The notes: generated by a model not told the origin, from the sequence alone. Shown: positions 36,485 to 45,705, counted from the first letter of the stretch. The stretch is 64,000 bases of DNA from Planctomycetaceae bacterium (GCA_014762625.1 JABURQ010000097.1:56451-120450), one strand, 5' to 3'. A program made the numbers and translations.

Positions 36485-37337
36485 GATCGTCCTTTGTAAT
36501 AGTTCCGTTTTTCGCTTTTTCCACTACCGTGCCGACCGCCCGGTTGGGGGTGACACTGACCAGTCGGATCGACCCGAGATACATCGGACGACCTTCATTC
36601 AGTTCGGCAGGACGGAAGACAAATAATTCGTGACCTTCGACCAGTCCGTCACGTTCGCCGAGAGAAATCTCCACGAGCCGTTCGGTACCGCGATCGTTCG
36701 CGTCCTGGGCTTGCAAAACATAACCGCTGACGACAGGAGGCGGCTCTTGAGCTCGGGCGAAGACTTTGGGATCTTTGACCCAGTTGTTGGCTTTGGCAAT
36801 CAGTTTCCAGGTCGCAATCTCTTCGAGAGCGGCCATATGCTTCCGCTCCATTTCTTCCATCTCTTTTTTCAGTGAGAAGATTTCATCCTTGGCGTCCCGC
36901 AAAGTACTGACCGTTTTTTCGAAGTCGGCGAGCAACTGGCGATTGACGTCCCGTTGACGGTAGGCTTCTTCACGTCGCGCTTCAGCTTCCTCTTTCGAAA
37001 GTCCCGATTCGGCTACGGTCACTTTTCGCATGCTGTTGAGGGTATTGTATTCTTCCTGCAGGTTCGCCAGTTGATTCTGAGCCGTTTGCAGGTCGGCATT
37101 CGCGGTTTGATAGTTGTTCGTCACTTCGGCGATCTGATTCTGCAATGCGGATCGTTCCGCTTCCCATTGACTCAGTTGTTCCGACAACTCCTGGTTCTTG
37201 CTATTCAACTGCTCCTGAACCGAATCCGCCTTGTCTTTCCAGTTCACTTGAGCCGTGTAAACAGCCCCGGCAAACGCCATGAACACGAAGCTGAACAGAA
37301 CCTGAAAGACGATGAGTAACTTGCCGAAAAAACTCAT
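36465..37337 (-). CDS. Membrane-anchored coiled-coil protein with C-terminal beta domain
   Basis: A 290-residue protein of unknown function. It has an N-terminal membrane helix (LLIVFQVLFSFVFMAFAGAVY), a long coiled-coil (about 30-185; heptad-rich, EQLSQWEAERSALQNQIAEV), and a beta-rich end (SGYVLQAQDAN ... RLVEISLGERDGLVEGHELFVFRP ... VSVTPNRAVGTVVE). The architecture resembles MreC although sequence homology is not claimed. ATG at 37337 is preferred to the TTG at 37355, with AGGGATG upstream. It overlaps the 43-residue peptide gene and lies ahead of mreB, so a role in the wall or shape machinery is a guess from position. Confidence 0.8.
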   Translation of the reverse strand: MSFFGKLLIVFQVLFSFVFMAFAGAVYTAQVNWKDKADSVQEQLNSKNQELSEQLSQWEAERSALQNQIAEVTNNYQTANADLQTAQNQLANLQEEYNTLNSMRKVTVAESGLSKEEAEARREEAYRQRDVNRQLLADFEKTVSTLRDAKDEIFSLKKEMEEMERKHMAALEEIATWKLIAKANNWVKDPKVFARAQEPPPVVSGYVLQAQDANDRGTERLVEISLGERDGLVEGHELFVFRPAELNEGRPMYLGSIRLVSVTPNRAVGTVVEKAKNGTITKDDHVTTQL

Positions 37338-37427
37338 AACTTCATCCCTTCGCAATGGCGAGGAAACTTTAATGGTGGGAGAAGAGCCGCTCTGAGAGCG
37401 ACCCCTCGTCGATATTTTTTACGAATC

Positions 37428-38099
37428 TTATTGTCGGGCCTTCAGTTGTGCGGTCCGACGCTCCATCTGTGTAATGCTGGCATCAAGTAACGCCAGAATA
37501 TTCTCCAATTCACGCTGCTGCTCCGCCAGACGTTTTGCATCCGCTCGAACGAGCGCCAACTGATCCCTCAACCGCAACACATCCTCACGACGCTTTTTGA
37601 GCAACTCTCCTTGAGCGGTCATGGCTTGCAGGTTTTCAGCCACACTATCTTCCGCTTGCGTGGCGGTGTTATTGAGCGTGGTTTTGATTTCGTCATTTAA
37701 ACGATCCAACTCAGCCTGAAACTCCTGTGCGCGAACATCCATGGCCGCGGTGTCTTTTTCCTGGAAATCCTTCAACGCCTGAATGTTCGCCTGTTCGGAA
37801 GCAATACGTTGGTCGAGTTGCTGTTCGCGGGCGGTTAGAACCTGGCTCTCTTTATTGAGCGAGGAAACCACCACTTCCGCCAGCACCTTGGAAGATCCTG
37901 CCTGTTCTCCACTCGGTCGATGCGTCGAGGAGTAGGTCGTTCCGTTGGCGTCGGTGGTTGAAGTAAACGTGAATTCTTCCATCGCCTGAGCGCGTCCCCA
38001 CCAGTTGGGACCACCCAAGGTCACAGCTCCCGAAACAGCCATAAACGTCAAGGAGGCTCCAGTGACGAAGACGATCAGGACTTTGGCCACAGTATTCAT
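37428..38099 (-). CDS. Membrane-anchored coiled-coil protein of unknown function
   Basis: A 223-residue protein with an N-terminal helix (VLIVFVTGASLTFMAVSGAV) and a long helical, Gln/Glu/Lys/Arg-rich coiled-coil (about 75-220). A short non-helical piece after the membrane helix holds WWGRAQAMEEFTFTSTTDANG. The ATG at 38099 is selected because the track's 38222 start adds a non-conserved piece before the helix. It is the first gene of the run leading to the mreB region, 90 bp ahead of the next coiled-coil gene, and its N-terminal layout matches that gene. Function unknown. Confidence 0.75.
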   Translation of the reverse strand: MNTVAKVLIVFVTGASLTFMAVSGAVTLGGPNWWGRAQAMEEFTFTSTTDANGTTYSSTHRPSGEQAGSSKVLAEVVVSSLNKESQVLTAREQQLDQRIASEQANIQALKDFQEKDTAAMDVRAQEFQAELDRLNDEIKTTLNNTATQAEDSVAENLQAMTAQGELLKKRREDVLRLRDQLALVRADAKRLAEQQRELENILALLDASITQMERRTAQLKARQ

Positions 38100-38625
38100 G
38101 GTCGATTCAATTTGCAGGATAAATAGAAGAGCCCGATACGGGCGGACTGGACGAACGGTCTCCGCGACATTAGCTGGATTTTGTTCTAATCTACTATACG
38201 GGGCACCAAATCGCTCCGTCAATCAGAAAAGAAAGCTCCTCTCGATCTGTACTCGGATTCCTGTCCCCTCAACCTGAGCCGAAATCTCCCTTACGGCATA
38301 ATCGGCATAACCTGACTGGCTCTCCGAAAAAGGCGTTCCTCAGAGGCCGAAATTTCTATAGCTCCCTAACCCCGGACAAATACGTATACAAGTGCAAACA
38401 AAAAACCAGGTCCTCGAACTGTGAAAAAAGCATAAAGCCATACTGAATTGCCGTTTGCGCGACAATAAAAATGCTATTCTACAACCGCTTCAACGACAAC
38501 ACCCCTTACCCTGACAATATTTTCCATCGAACGATCCCACTCCGGTTTTTCCGTGAGGTAAACCCCGAACTTCTATAGGATAGCAGCAAGGCTTTGATGA
38601 TTTTAACCATACGCGGAAGGGCACC
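38100..38625. other. Divergent intergenic region with candidate promoter
   Basis: A 526-bp stretch between the coiled-coil operon and the STAS gene. On the plus strand an extended -10 element TGCTATTCT sits at 38472-38480, about 145 bp upstream of the STAS gene, without a good -35 at standard spacing. The leader contains AT-rich sequence and no ORF of note. GGAAGGG precedes the GTG at 38626. Confidence 0.3.
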
Positions 38626-39312
38626 GTGTCAATGACTGATCCACCCTCAACGGGCAAATCGAACGAGACTCCCGATCTCGCTCTCTACCTCTCCTCAGAA
38701 GAAGAAAACCGGAAACTCGTCTTTATTTTGAAACGCGAACTCGTGAATGCCCAATGGGATCACATTTCTCTAGTAGGAGATCGAATCCTCGAACAAATGG
38801 AGGAACAGAAGAAACCCCAGGTGATGATCGACCTTTCGCAGCTCGAACATATGGGCTCCTCCATGGTGGCGCTACTCGTAAAAATCTGGAAACAGGCGGA
38901 GGCGAAAGAAGGCACCGTGGCGTTCCATTCCACTCACGATGGCATCAATCAAGTCCTCGATCTCGCCGGACTGGCAAAAGTCTGGACGATTTGTGACGAG
39001 CGGCAGGATGCTCTCGACGCACTGGGAGGAACCACCGAACAGACCGGCCGAAATCTCGCCCCTTTTCTCGTCACGGTCTCGCTGATTTGCACCGGAATCG
39101 CCGCTACCATGCTGGCACTAAAACTCACCAACAATCATCCGATCGGGAAAACGACCGAACAACAAATGCAAATCGGGGCCGGCGCCGTGGGAGCGATCCT
39201 GGGACTGTGGGCTTTTTTCACGGCCCACCGAATTAGCAAAAGGCTGGGGATCCTCTCAGCAATCGTGTGCCTCGGTCTGGCTGCATTTGCACTGTTCACC
39301 ATGCTGAACTGA
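38626..39312 (+). CDS. STAS-domain membrane protein
   Basis: A 228-residue protein with an N-terminal STAS (anti-sigma factor antagonist) domain (about 18-135), followed by three C-terminal membrane helices (LVTVSLICTGIAATMLAL, AGAVGAILGLWAFFTA, LSAIVCLGLAAFALFTML). The STAS core appears as VMIDLSQLEHMGSSMVALLVKIWKQAE; the region normally bearing the phosphorylated Ser/Thr (DSSG) is HMGSSM, so Ser could still be modified. STAS with a membrane tail is unusual compared with cytoplasmic SpoIIAA. A GTG start is used with GGAAGGG upstream. It precedes the GspE/PilB-like gene by 48 bp. Confidence 0.78.
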   Translation: MSMTDPPSTGKSNETPDLALYLSSEEENRKLVFILKRELVNAQWDHISLVGDRILEQMEEQKKPQVMIDLSQLEHMGSSMVALLVKIWKQAEAKEGTVAFHSTHDGINQVLDLAGLAKVWTICDERQDALDALGGTTEQTGRNLAPFLVTVSLICTGIAATMLALKLTNNHPIGKTTEQQMQIGAGAVGAILGLWAFFTAHRISKRLGILSAIVCLGLAAFALFTMLN

Positions 39313-39360
39313 TATCAGTTTCAATTCACTCGTCGCATTTCTGATGGAAGAAGAAAACTC

Positions 39361-40590
39361 ATGAACGAATCGACTCGATACGCTCATAACGCCTTACGCG
39401 AAGAGATTCAGTCACTGTCGGATGTTGTCGCCCCGGCGAAATTGATCGACTTACTTCTGGAACGAGCATTCCAGAATCGCGCGACCGATATTCATTTCGA
39501 CCCTCTCCCGTCCGGACTACGCATCCGACTGCGGGTGGATGGACTGTTGCACGATATCATCAACCTTCCGGAGGCGATGAAAAATCAGGTCATCTCGCGG
39601 CTGAAATTGATGGCCAATATGAACATTACCGAACATCGCTACGCGCAAGACGGTCGTATCTCAGTCACGATCTTGGAAAACAATCGCGACATCCGCGTGG
39701 GAGGCGGACCGACCATTTACGGCGAACGTCTGGTCTTACGATTGATGCCCGATCAGAAATCGTTCAGCAAACTTTCGGAACTCGGATTGAGTGACGACCA
39801 ACTCAATACTGTCCAGAAAGCTCTTGAGTTCCCCTACGGCATGATCTTGAGTGTCGGCCCGGTCGGATCGGGAAAGACGACGACTCTTTACGGTTGTCTC
39901 GAACAATTGAATCTTCCCGAGAAAAGCCTCGCCACGATTGAAGACCCTGTCGAACGAAAAATGATGGGGATCAATCAAATCCAGGCCGAACCAAATATCG
40001 ACTTCGGATTCGTCGAAGCGTTGAAGGGACTTCTGCGGCAAGACCCGAACGTGATAATGATCGGTGAAATCCGTGATTCAGAAACGGCCCAGATCGCGTC
40101 CCGCGCGTCTCTCACCGGTATTCTCGCTCTCAGCACGCTCCACGCCAACGATTCCTCTTCGGTGGTGGGAATCTTTCGCGAGTTTGGGATCAAGCCGCTG
40201 TTTGTCGCCGACAGTATCCGTTGTATCATCGCGCAGCGATTGATCCGAAAAATCTGCGACCACTGTCAGGAAAGTTTTGATCCGGATGAAGTGATGCTTG
40301 CTGAACTTGGTTTGTCTTCCGCCTCGGAACTCGACCGCCCTCTCGTCCGGGGGACAGGATGCGATCAGTGCTTCGGAACCGGATATCTCGGACGCACCGG
40401 AATTTTTGAAGTGATGATGAACACATCCGAGATTCGATCCGCGATTCTGCACGGAAAAAGTCCGGGGGAAATTCGCGAGATCTCCAAACAAGGCGGCATG
40501 TTGACTCTCGAAGATTGCGCGCGTCAAAAAGTGCTGAATGGTGAAACAACGCTAAACGAATTCCACCGGGTACTCGCCACCCAGATGTGA
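39361..40590 (+). CDS. GspE/PilB-type secretion ATPase lacking the MshEN N-domain
   Basis: A 409-residue hexameric ATPase of the type II secretion/type IV pilus family, cytoplasmic. Walker A is SVGPVGSGKTTTLYG (about 166-177), the Asp box and Walker B follow (IMIGEIRDSETAQIASRASLTG), and a zinc-binding tetracysteine is formed by KICDHCQESF and GTGCDQCFGTGY. The usual N-terminal MshEN/T2SSE_N region of about 150 residues is absent; the chain begins directly before the PAS-like N2 segment (ATDIHFDPL). It is next to STAS and zinc-ribbon genes, not to pilin genes, so its partner system is not identified. Confidence 0.88.
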   Translation: MNESTRYAHNALREEIQSLSDVVAPAKLIDLLLERAFQNRATDIHFDPLPSGLRIRLRVDGLLHDIINLPEAMKNQVISRLKLMANMNITEHRYAQDGRISVTILENNRDIRVGGGPTIYGERLVLRLMPDQKSFSKLSELGLSDDQLNTVQKALEFPYGMILSVGPVGSGKTTTLYGCLEQLNLPEKSLATIEDPVERKMMGINQIQAEPNIDFGFVEALKGLLRQDPNVIMIGEIRDSETAQIASRASLTGILALSTLHANDSSSVVGIFREFGIKPLFVADSIRCIIAQRLIRKICDHCQESFDPDEVMLAELGLSSASELDRPLVRGTGCDQCFGTGYLGRTGIFEVMMNTSEIRSAILHGKSPGEIREISKQGGMLTLEDCARQKVLNGETTLNEFHRVLATQM

Positions 40591-40689
40591 GAAGTCCGTT
40601 TGGAGCCGGAATTTGAAAATCTGACTCACACGAATCAACCGCAATCGCTACAGTAGTAGAAGATCAATGTCTTCGTGAGGCAAAGCGTT

Positions 40690-40887
40690 ATGTGGTGGTG
40701 GATGCTGTTACTGATTCCGATCATCATTCCTGCCGGGATTGTCGGCCTGATGCTGATTGTCTCGATGGTAGACGCGGCCGAATCATCCAGTTTCGCCTCT
40801 ACCGCCAAACTCGAATGCTACCATTGCGGACAGGAAACCAACGCCCAGCATCGGAAATGCCGACATTGCGGCGGCGAATTGCAATAA
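40690..40887 (+). CDS. Small membrane zinc-ribbon protein
   Basis: A 65-residue protein with one N-terminal membrane helix (MLLLIPIIIPAGIVGLMLIVSMV) and a cytoplasmic-type zinc ribbon at the end: LECYHCGQET ... CRHCGGELQ, two CxxC pairs. The start at 40690 gives this layout; the track's 40675 adds five residues. It lies between the GspE-like ATPase and the cupin gene. Function unknown. Zinc ribbons of this form usually bind nucleic acid or another protein. Confidence 0.7.
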   Translation: MWWWMLLLIPIIIPAGIVGLMLIVSMVDAAESSSFASTAKLECYHCGQETNAQHRKCRHCGGELQ

Positions 40888-40904
40888 TCACAGAGAAAAG
40901 TTCC

Positions 40905-41261
40905 ATGGAAAAGACCGCCCACTATCACATCGTCGATTTTACGGAAATCCCCGGAGTTCCATGCCCCTGCGGAACCGCCAAACGTGGATTTGCCGACGTT
41001 CCCGCGGCTCCCGGAACGATCCACGTCACGGAAATCACTTCTGACGCCAAAACCCACTACCACAAAAAATTGACCGAAACGTACTATTTCCTCGAATGCG
41101 GTCCCGATGCCAAAATGGAACTCGACGACGATGTCATCGATGTGAAACCGGGAATGTGCGTCATGATCCCCCCGGGAGTTCGCCATCGCGCGGTTGGCCC
41201 GATGAAAATCCTCAACATCGTCTACCCCAAATTCGATCCCGAAGACGAGTGGTTTGAGTGA
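40905..41261 (+). CDS. Cupin-domain protein
   Basis: A 118-residue single-cupin protein, cytoplasmic. The first metal motif is THYHKKLTETYYFLECG (two His and a Glu), the second is KPGMCVMIPPGVRHRAVG. This defines a small cupin of the mannose-6-phosphate-isomerase-like type. The ATG at 40905 is used because the ORF track's entry (from 40692) is in the correct frame but starts too far upstream within the zinc-ribbon gene. 17 bp follow the previous stop, so they may be co-transcribed. Substrate unknown. Confidence 0.85.
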   Translation: MEKTAHYHIVDFTEIPGVPCPCGTAKRGFADVPAAPGTIHVTEITSDAKTHYHKKLTETYYFLECGPDAKMELDDDVIDVKPGMCVMIPPGVRHRAVGPMKILNIVYPKFDPEDEWFE

Positions 41262-41378
41262 AACGAGGTGGGAAGTACGGTTCTCGCCGTCTCCTGAATC
41301 CTCTACTCACAATCGAGCGTAGGTGCTAAGATGACTCTGCTACCCCCGCTTAGAATGGATTCGAAGACGGAGAATAAG

Positions 41379-42764
41379 ATGCCCCGCACGTCACATTTTA
41401 AATTGCTGCTGACCGGGATCCTGCTGCTTCTGACGGCAGGCACGCGAATTGCATCCGCTCAGGACGAACAGCCAGAAGAGTCATCGCGCCCCACCTACGT
41501 TCTCACCGAGAGCAACCTCCCTGGGAAAACTTTCGCCGTCAAGTACGATCTGGATGTCACCGGACAAGTCGAGGAACGAGTCCCCGATAACGAAACCCGA
41601 ACGTTCAAAATCGAGAGCATGGCCACACTCAAGTACTCGGATCGGCACCTTCCATCTGCCGGTCGTAACGAAGCCGCGTTGCGTTCCATTCGGTATTTCG
41701 ACCAACATCAAACCGACGTCACCATCGGTGACCGTAAGACCGAGCTTCGGCTCCCTCAAAAAAACCGGCTGTTTGTTGTGGAAGGTCGAAACTTCGAACT
41801 GCTTTATTATCCTCCTTCCGCCCTGCTCTCGGCCAACGTCCTCGAACAACTCCGCATTCCCTTCGACTCCCTCGCCAGTCTCGGTCTGCTCCCGCGAACC
41901 GCCGTTAAGCAGGGTGACAACTGGAAGCCGGAAACCTGGGCCTTGCAACTGTTGACCGGCGTCGAGGCGATTCTGAAACAGGAATGCCTTTGCACGCTCA
42001 CCAAAGTGGACGGGAATATCGCGTTTGTGAAGTTTGAAGGGAAAGTTTCCGGCGGTCGCTTCGGTGCCGCTACCGCAGTCCGATTCATCGGTCAGTACGA
42101 GTTCGACCTCGATCGCAAATACCTCCGCGATCTCGTCGTCAGCCAAACCGAGAACAGCAGTATCAGCCCCGTCTCACCGGGGCTGGACGTCGCCGCCAAC
42201 ATTCACTTCACCCGGACCCCGCAATCCTCGCATCCACAATTGAGGGACAAACTCGCCGCGTCGATTCCCCTCGATCCCGACCCAGTTCGCTTGCTGCTGG
42301 CGTACACCTCTCCGTGGGAAGCGCGCTTACTGCACACTCGCAACTGGCACGTCATTCCCGGCAAATTTGTCCTGCTGAGACTGATGGATAGCGGAAGTCT
42401 GATCACTCAGGGAACCATGATGGGGCTCCCCAAAATGGAACCTGGCAAACACGTCCCCGAAGAACAGTTCCAGAAAGACATTGTCCGCTCGTTGGGGAAA
42501 AAATTATCGAAGGTTCAATCCGCCGAAGAAATCGAGACCACAGACGGACGATTTCTCTACCGCGTGATTGCGAACGGTAATTCCAACGGTCGCGCCATGA
42601 CTTGGATTTATTATCTGGCCGCGCACCCCGATGGGCGACAGGTCTCGTTCGTTTTCTCGACGGAAAGCGAGTTGATGGAGACGCTCAACGAACGGGACAT
42701 CGATCTCATCCGAACCATCCAATGGCCGAAAGCGGAAACGCCAACGCGCGCGGTTTCGGATTGA
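41379..42764 (+). CDS. Secreted protein of unknown function
   Basis: A 461-residue exported protein. A signal peptide is clear from the ATG at 41379 (FKLLLTGILLLLTAGTRIASAQD), preceded by GGAG; the track's 41331 start adds a non-hydrophobic leader. The mature part alternates beta-like strands (VKYDLDVTGQVEERV ... FKIESMATLKYS) and resembles a beta-sandwich protein found in planctomycetes, but I cannot name a family. The C-terminus has helix-turn segments (ERDIDLIRTIQWPKAE). It converges with a minus-strand gene that begins immediately after its stop. Confidence 0.75.
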   Translation: MPRTSHFKLLLTGILLLLTAGTRIASAQDEQPEESSRPTYVLTESNLPGKTFAVKYDLDVTGQVEERVPDNETRTFKIESMATLKYSDRHLPSAGRNEAALRSIRYFDQHQTDVTIGDRKTELRLPQKNRLFVVEGRNFELLYYPPSALLSANVLEQLRIPFDSLASLGLLPRTAVKQGDNWKPETWALQLLTGVEAILKQECLCTLTKVDGNIAFVKFEGKVSGGRFGAATAVRFIGQYEFDLDRKYLRDLVVSQTENSSISPVSPGLDVAANIHFTRTPQSSHPQLRDKLAASIPLDPDPVRLLLAYTSPWEARLLHTRNWHVIPGKFVLLRLMDSGSLITQGTMMGLPKMEPGKHVPEEQFQKDIVRSLGKKLSKVQSAEEIETTDGRFLYRVIANGNSNGRAMTWIYYLAAHPDGRQVSFVFSTESELMETLNERDIDLIRTIQWPKAETPTRAVSD

Positions 42765-43151
42765 TCAATTCTCTCCGACGAGCGTAACGCCTTCGACTTC
42801 GTCAACAATGAACGGGCCGTGCTCTTTGCCTGTTTCGGATTCGATCAGCACTAACTTTCCTTGCTGGCTTTTTCGGCCTTCCGGGAAACCGGTGACGCTG
42901 CGACCGTCTTTGAGAGAGACCGTCACTTCAGCGGTTTCATTGACGCCGGTCAGACCTTCGTGGGTGAGCACGGGAAAGCGTTCCCACGCCCACGTCCAGA
43001 GCGTCATTTCGGGAGCGACTTTGCCACCGATATCGAGCCATTCCTGTTCGGCTCGTTTGAGATCTTTCAAACTCGCCTGCCGACACCAAGGGCGCAAGAC
43101 CGTTTCGATCCATTCCTTGCGGGATTCGATCATCTCTTCAAACGACGACAT
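42765..43151 (-). CDS. Hypothetical 128-residue protein
   Basis: ATG at 43151 is chosen; the track's start at 43163 is a TTG. The N-terminal half is helical (SSFEEMIESRKEWIETVLRPW) and Trp-rich (LWTWAWERFP). The C-terminal half looks like a small beta-barrel (VTVSLKDGRSVTGFPEG ... KLVLIESETGKEHGPFIVDEVEGVTLV). No signal peptide. Function unknown. It lies downstream of the WD40 gene on the same strand, across about 130 bp. Confidence 0.7.
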   Translation of the reverse strand: MSSFEEMIESRKEWIETVLRPWCRQASLKDLKRAEQEWLDIGGKVAPEMTLWTWAWERFPVLTHEGLTGVNETAEVTVSLKDGRSVTGFPEGRKSQQGKLVLIESETGKEHGPFIVDEVEGVTLVGEN

Positions 43152-43283
43152 AACGTCTTTCAATCAACGGGCAGTTCAGAAGAATAAGCCTCTATTGTTG
43201 TCGATTGAAGCGATTTCGCAAGTAACCGATCGTTGATCTGATCGCCGTGCGTTGATATGAACGCTAACCCACGCCCTGAAAAG

Positions 43284-44324
43284 TCATACCTTCGGAGCGA
43301 CCAGCGGCTCCAATTCCCCCTGCAACTCCCACAGGGCAATCTTGCCGTGACCGACGGTGTAAAGCGTGCGGAAATCCTCACTGAAACTCATCCCGTGCAC
43401 GTGCATGGGAGCTTTTTCGGTTATGATTTCCTTACCGTCTTCCATGTTGTAGATCGAGACGAAGCCGCCATGATCGCCTCCCGCCGCGACGAGCCATTTG
43501 CCGTCGGGGGAGAATTGGAGTTGTTCGACGAGTCCTTTGAATTTGTCGTTCTCGATTTCAAATTTGCGTTCGCCCGCCTGCCAGTCGAAGACTTCGATCC
43601 GATGCGGTCCCCCGAGGTGGTCGATGTTGCCGATCTTTCCGATGCCACCGACCGCCAGCATGCCGCCATCGTCACTGAATGCCAGAGACCGGATTCCCCC
43701 TATCGAGTGCCGTCGAGCGCGCGGATCCCACGTGTACATGACAGGCGCTTCGAGTTGTGAGACCTGTTCGCCGTTCTCCGCATTCCAGATGACGATTTTC
43801 CCCACACGATCGCCGGTCGCGATAAATTGACCGTCGGCAGAAATCGCCACCGCATAGAGCATCGAGGGATAATTGTGGGGTGTCTGGGGATCATGCCCCG
43901 AGAGCGTGCGAATTTTCTGTCCGTCAGCGACCGACCACAAATGAGCCTGCATATCGTCGGCGACACTGATCACGTATTCGCCACTGGGAGCGGCGATCAC
44001 GTTCCGAATCCAGAGTTCGTGAGCCGGTACTTTGCGGACGATCGAATGATCGGCGGTATTCCACCAGATGAGTTGTTTATCGAAGCCTCCCGTCACCAGC
44101 ACATCTCCCGCGAGAGCCGCTCCTGTCACGTAACTATTGTGACCGTCTTCAGCGAGAGGAGTCAGCTCGGGGTTATCGGCGTTCGAATCGAACTGATGCA
44201 CTTTGAAGTCGGAATTTCCAACGAACAATGTCGACGACTCGGGACGTCGAGCCAGGCAGAAGTTGACACCTTTGGTGCCGTAGTCTTTTTTCTGCTTGAG
44301 TGTATTGGGGTCAATATTTGCCAT
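43284..44324 (-). CDS. WD40 repeat protein
   Basis: A 346-residue beta-propeller protein, cytoplasmic by lack of a signal. WD-like blades recur: FLVGNSDFKVHQFDSN, VTGGFDKQLIWWNTADHS, VISVADDMQAHLWSVADG, IATGDRVGKIVIWNAENG, LAVGGIGKIGN, WLVAAGGDHGGFVSIYNMEDG and FRTLYTVGHGKIALWELQG, about seven repeats. The ATG at 44324 (AGGGTG upstream) is preferred to the GTG at 44333. It follows the DUF1501 gene by 56 bp in the same operon, an arrangement repeated in many planctomycete genomes. It probably scaffolds a protein complex; partner unknown. Confidence 0.85.
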   Translation of the reverse strand: MANIDPNTLKQKKDYGTKGVNFCLARRPESSTLFVGNSDFKVHQFDSNADNPELTPLAEDGHNSYVTGAALAGDVLVTGGFDKQLIWWNTADHSIVRKVPAHELWIRNVIAAPSGEYVISVADDMQAHLWSVADGQKIRTLSGHDPQTPHNYPSMLYAVAISADGQFIATGDRVGKIVIWNAENGEQVSQLEAPVMYTWDPRARRHSIGGIRSLAFSDDGGMLAVGGIGKIGNIDHLGGPHRIEVFDWQAGERKFEIENDKFKGLVEQLQFSPDGKWLVAAGGDHGGFVSIYNMEDGKEIITEKAPMHVHGMSFSEDFRTLYTVGHGKIALWELQGELEPLVAPKV

Positions 44325-44380
44325 GATATGCACCCTGAAGGTTTCAGAGAGTGATTGTAGATCTGAAATGGAAGACAGTT

Positions 44381-45661
44381 CTAGGCGAGGACCTCTTCGA
44401 TCGGTTCGTGACCGAAGTCGGTAATCGGAATCGGTCGCGAACCCTGGTGATATTCTTTCTGCCAGTCGATGCCGACGGCGGAGAAGATCGTCGCAAATAA
44501 ATCACCGGCTCCCACTTCTCCCTCGGCAACGGTGTTGCCGTCCGGATCGGTCTTCCCGAACACGGTACCGCCCTTGATACCGCACCCGGACAACGAGCAA
44601 CTCCAGGCGGAAGCGAAGTGATCGCGTCCGAGCGAGGGATTGATTCTCGGGGTTCGACCGAATTCCCCCAGCGTGATGACCAGAGTTTTCTCGAGCAGTC
44701 CCCGTTGTTCGAGATCGGAAAGCAACGCCGACATCGCCTGATCCAGATCGGCACACAACTCGCGATGTGTCTCGAAGTTCTGACCGTGACTATCCCACCA
44801 GGCGCGAGCCACTTTCACAAACGGCACGCCCGCTTCAACGAGGCGTCGAGCAATCAGACATTGCTGCTGAAATTGCGTCGGCCCGTAAAAGGCTCGCATC
44901 GCGGAGGATTCTTCTTCAACATCGAACAACCGTTCGCTTGACATGAGACCTCGCACACGCTGGTACGCGGAGGTCTGCGAACTCACGACGAGTGATTGAC
45001 GCTGGGACTGAAAGCGTTCCGCCAAGAGCTGCCGTAACTCGGCACGCTGCTTGTGATCGAGATCGCTCACCTGCTCGAGACGGGAGAGATTGGGAGGCAT
45101 GACGTCCTCGGTGAGGAACATCGGAGCATATCGACCGCCCAGAAAACCGGATGTCCCGTTTCGTCGCCCTTCCGTCGAGGAATAAATCGAGACGTAATCG
45201 GGGACCTTGCTGTCTTTGCGTCCCAGTTCGCGGGCGATGATCGCTCCCAGATCGGGAAACTCGATTCCCGCTTCGGGCCGGCGCCCCGTCCCCATCAGAT
45301 TGAAGCCGCCGCCGTGGTCGGCAATCTTCGTATTCAAGGACCGAATAATGGCGGTCGTTTCCATCTGCTGAGCCATCTTGGGCAATAGCTCAGAAATTTC
45401 GACCCCCGGCTGGTTCGTTTTGATTTTGTCGTAAGGACCACCGGTTTCACGTCCCGGTTTGGGATCCCAGGTTTCAAACTGACTCGCTCCTCCCGCCAGC
45501 CATAGCAGGATGACGCTTTTCTGCTGCCGCTTCAGTTCTTCCGCAAACAGCGGATCCTTGAGCACATTCAACACCGTCATGTCGGCAGCCATCGCCCCGG
45601 TTCCCGCGGCGACTGTGCCGAGAAAACGGCGTCGGTTGAATTGTGACTGATCGATTGTCAT
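44381..45661 (-). CDS. DUF1501 domain-containing protein
   Basis: A 426-residue exported protein with a Tat-type leader (FNRRRFLGTVAAGTGAMAADM). The DUF1501 fold belongs to the alkaline-phosphatase/sulfatase-like superfamily; recognisable phrases are LWLAGGASQFETWDPKPG and LVITLGEFGRTPRINPSLGRDHF. It sits 44 bp after the DUF1549/DUF1553 gene, the standard planctomycete pairing thought to act together at the cell surface. AAAGGA precedes the ATG. Catalytic role undefined in the family. Confidence 0.92.
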   Translation of the reverse strand: MTIDQSQFNRRRFLGTVAAGTGAMAADMTVLNVLKDPLFAEELKRQQKSVILLWLAGGASQFETWDPKPGRETGGPYDKIKTNQPGVEISELLPKMAQQMETTAIIRSLNTKIADHGGGFNLMGTGRRPEAGIEFPDLGAIIARELGRKDSKVPDYVSIYSSTEGRRNGTSGFLGGRYAPMFLTEDVMPPNLSRLEQVSDLDHKQRAELRQLLAERFQSQRQSLVVSSQTSAYQRVRGLMSSERLFDVEEESSAMRAFYGPTQFQQQCLIARRLVEAGVPFVKVARAWWDSHGQNFETHRELCADLDQAMSALLSDLEQRGLLEKTLVITLGEFGRTPRINPSLGRDHFASAWSCSLSGCGIKGGTVFGKTDPDGNTVAEGEVGAGDLFATIFSAVGIDWQKEYHQGSRPIPITDFGHEPIEEVLA

Positions 45662-45705
45662 ATCGTATTCCTTTGCCTGATGAGTCGAGGACTCGAAGAC
45701 ATTGG

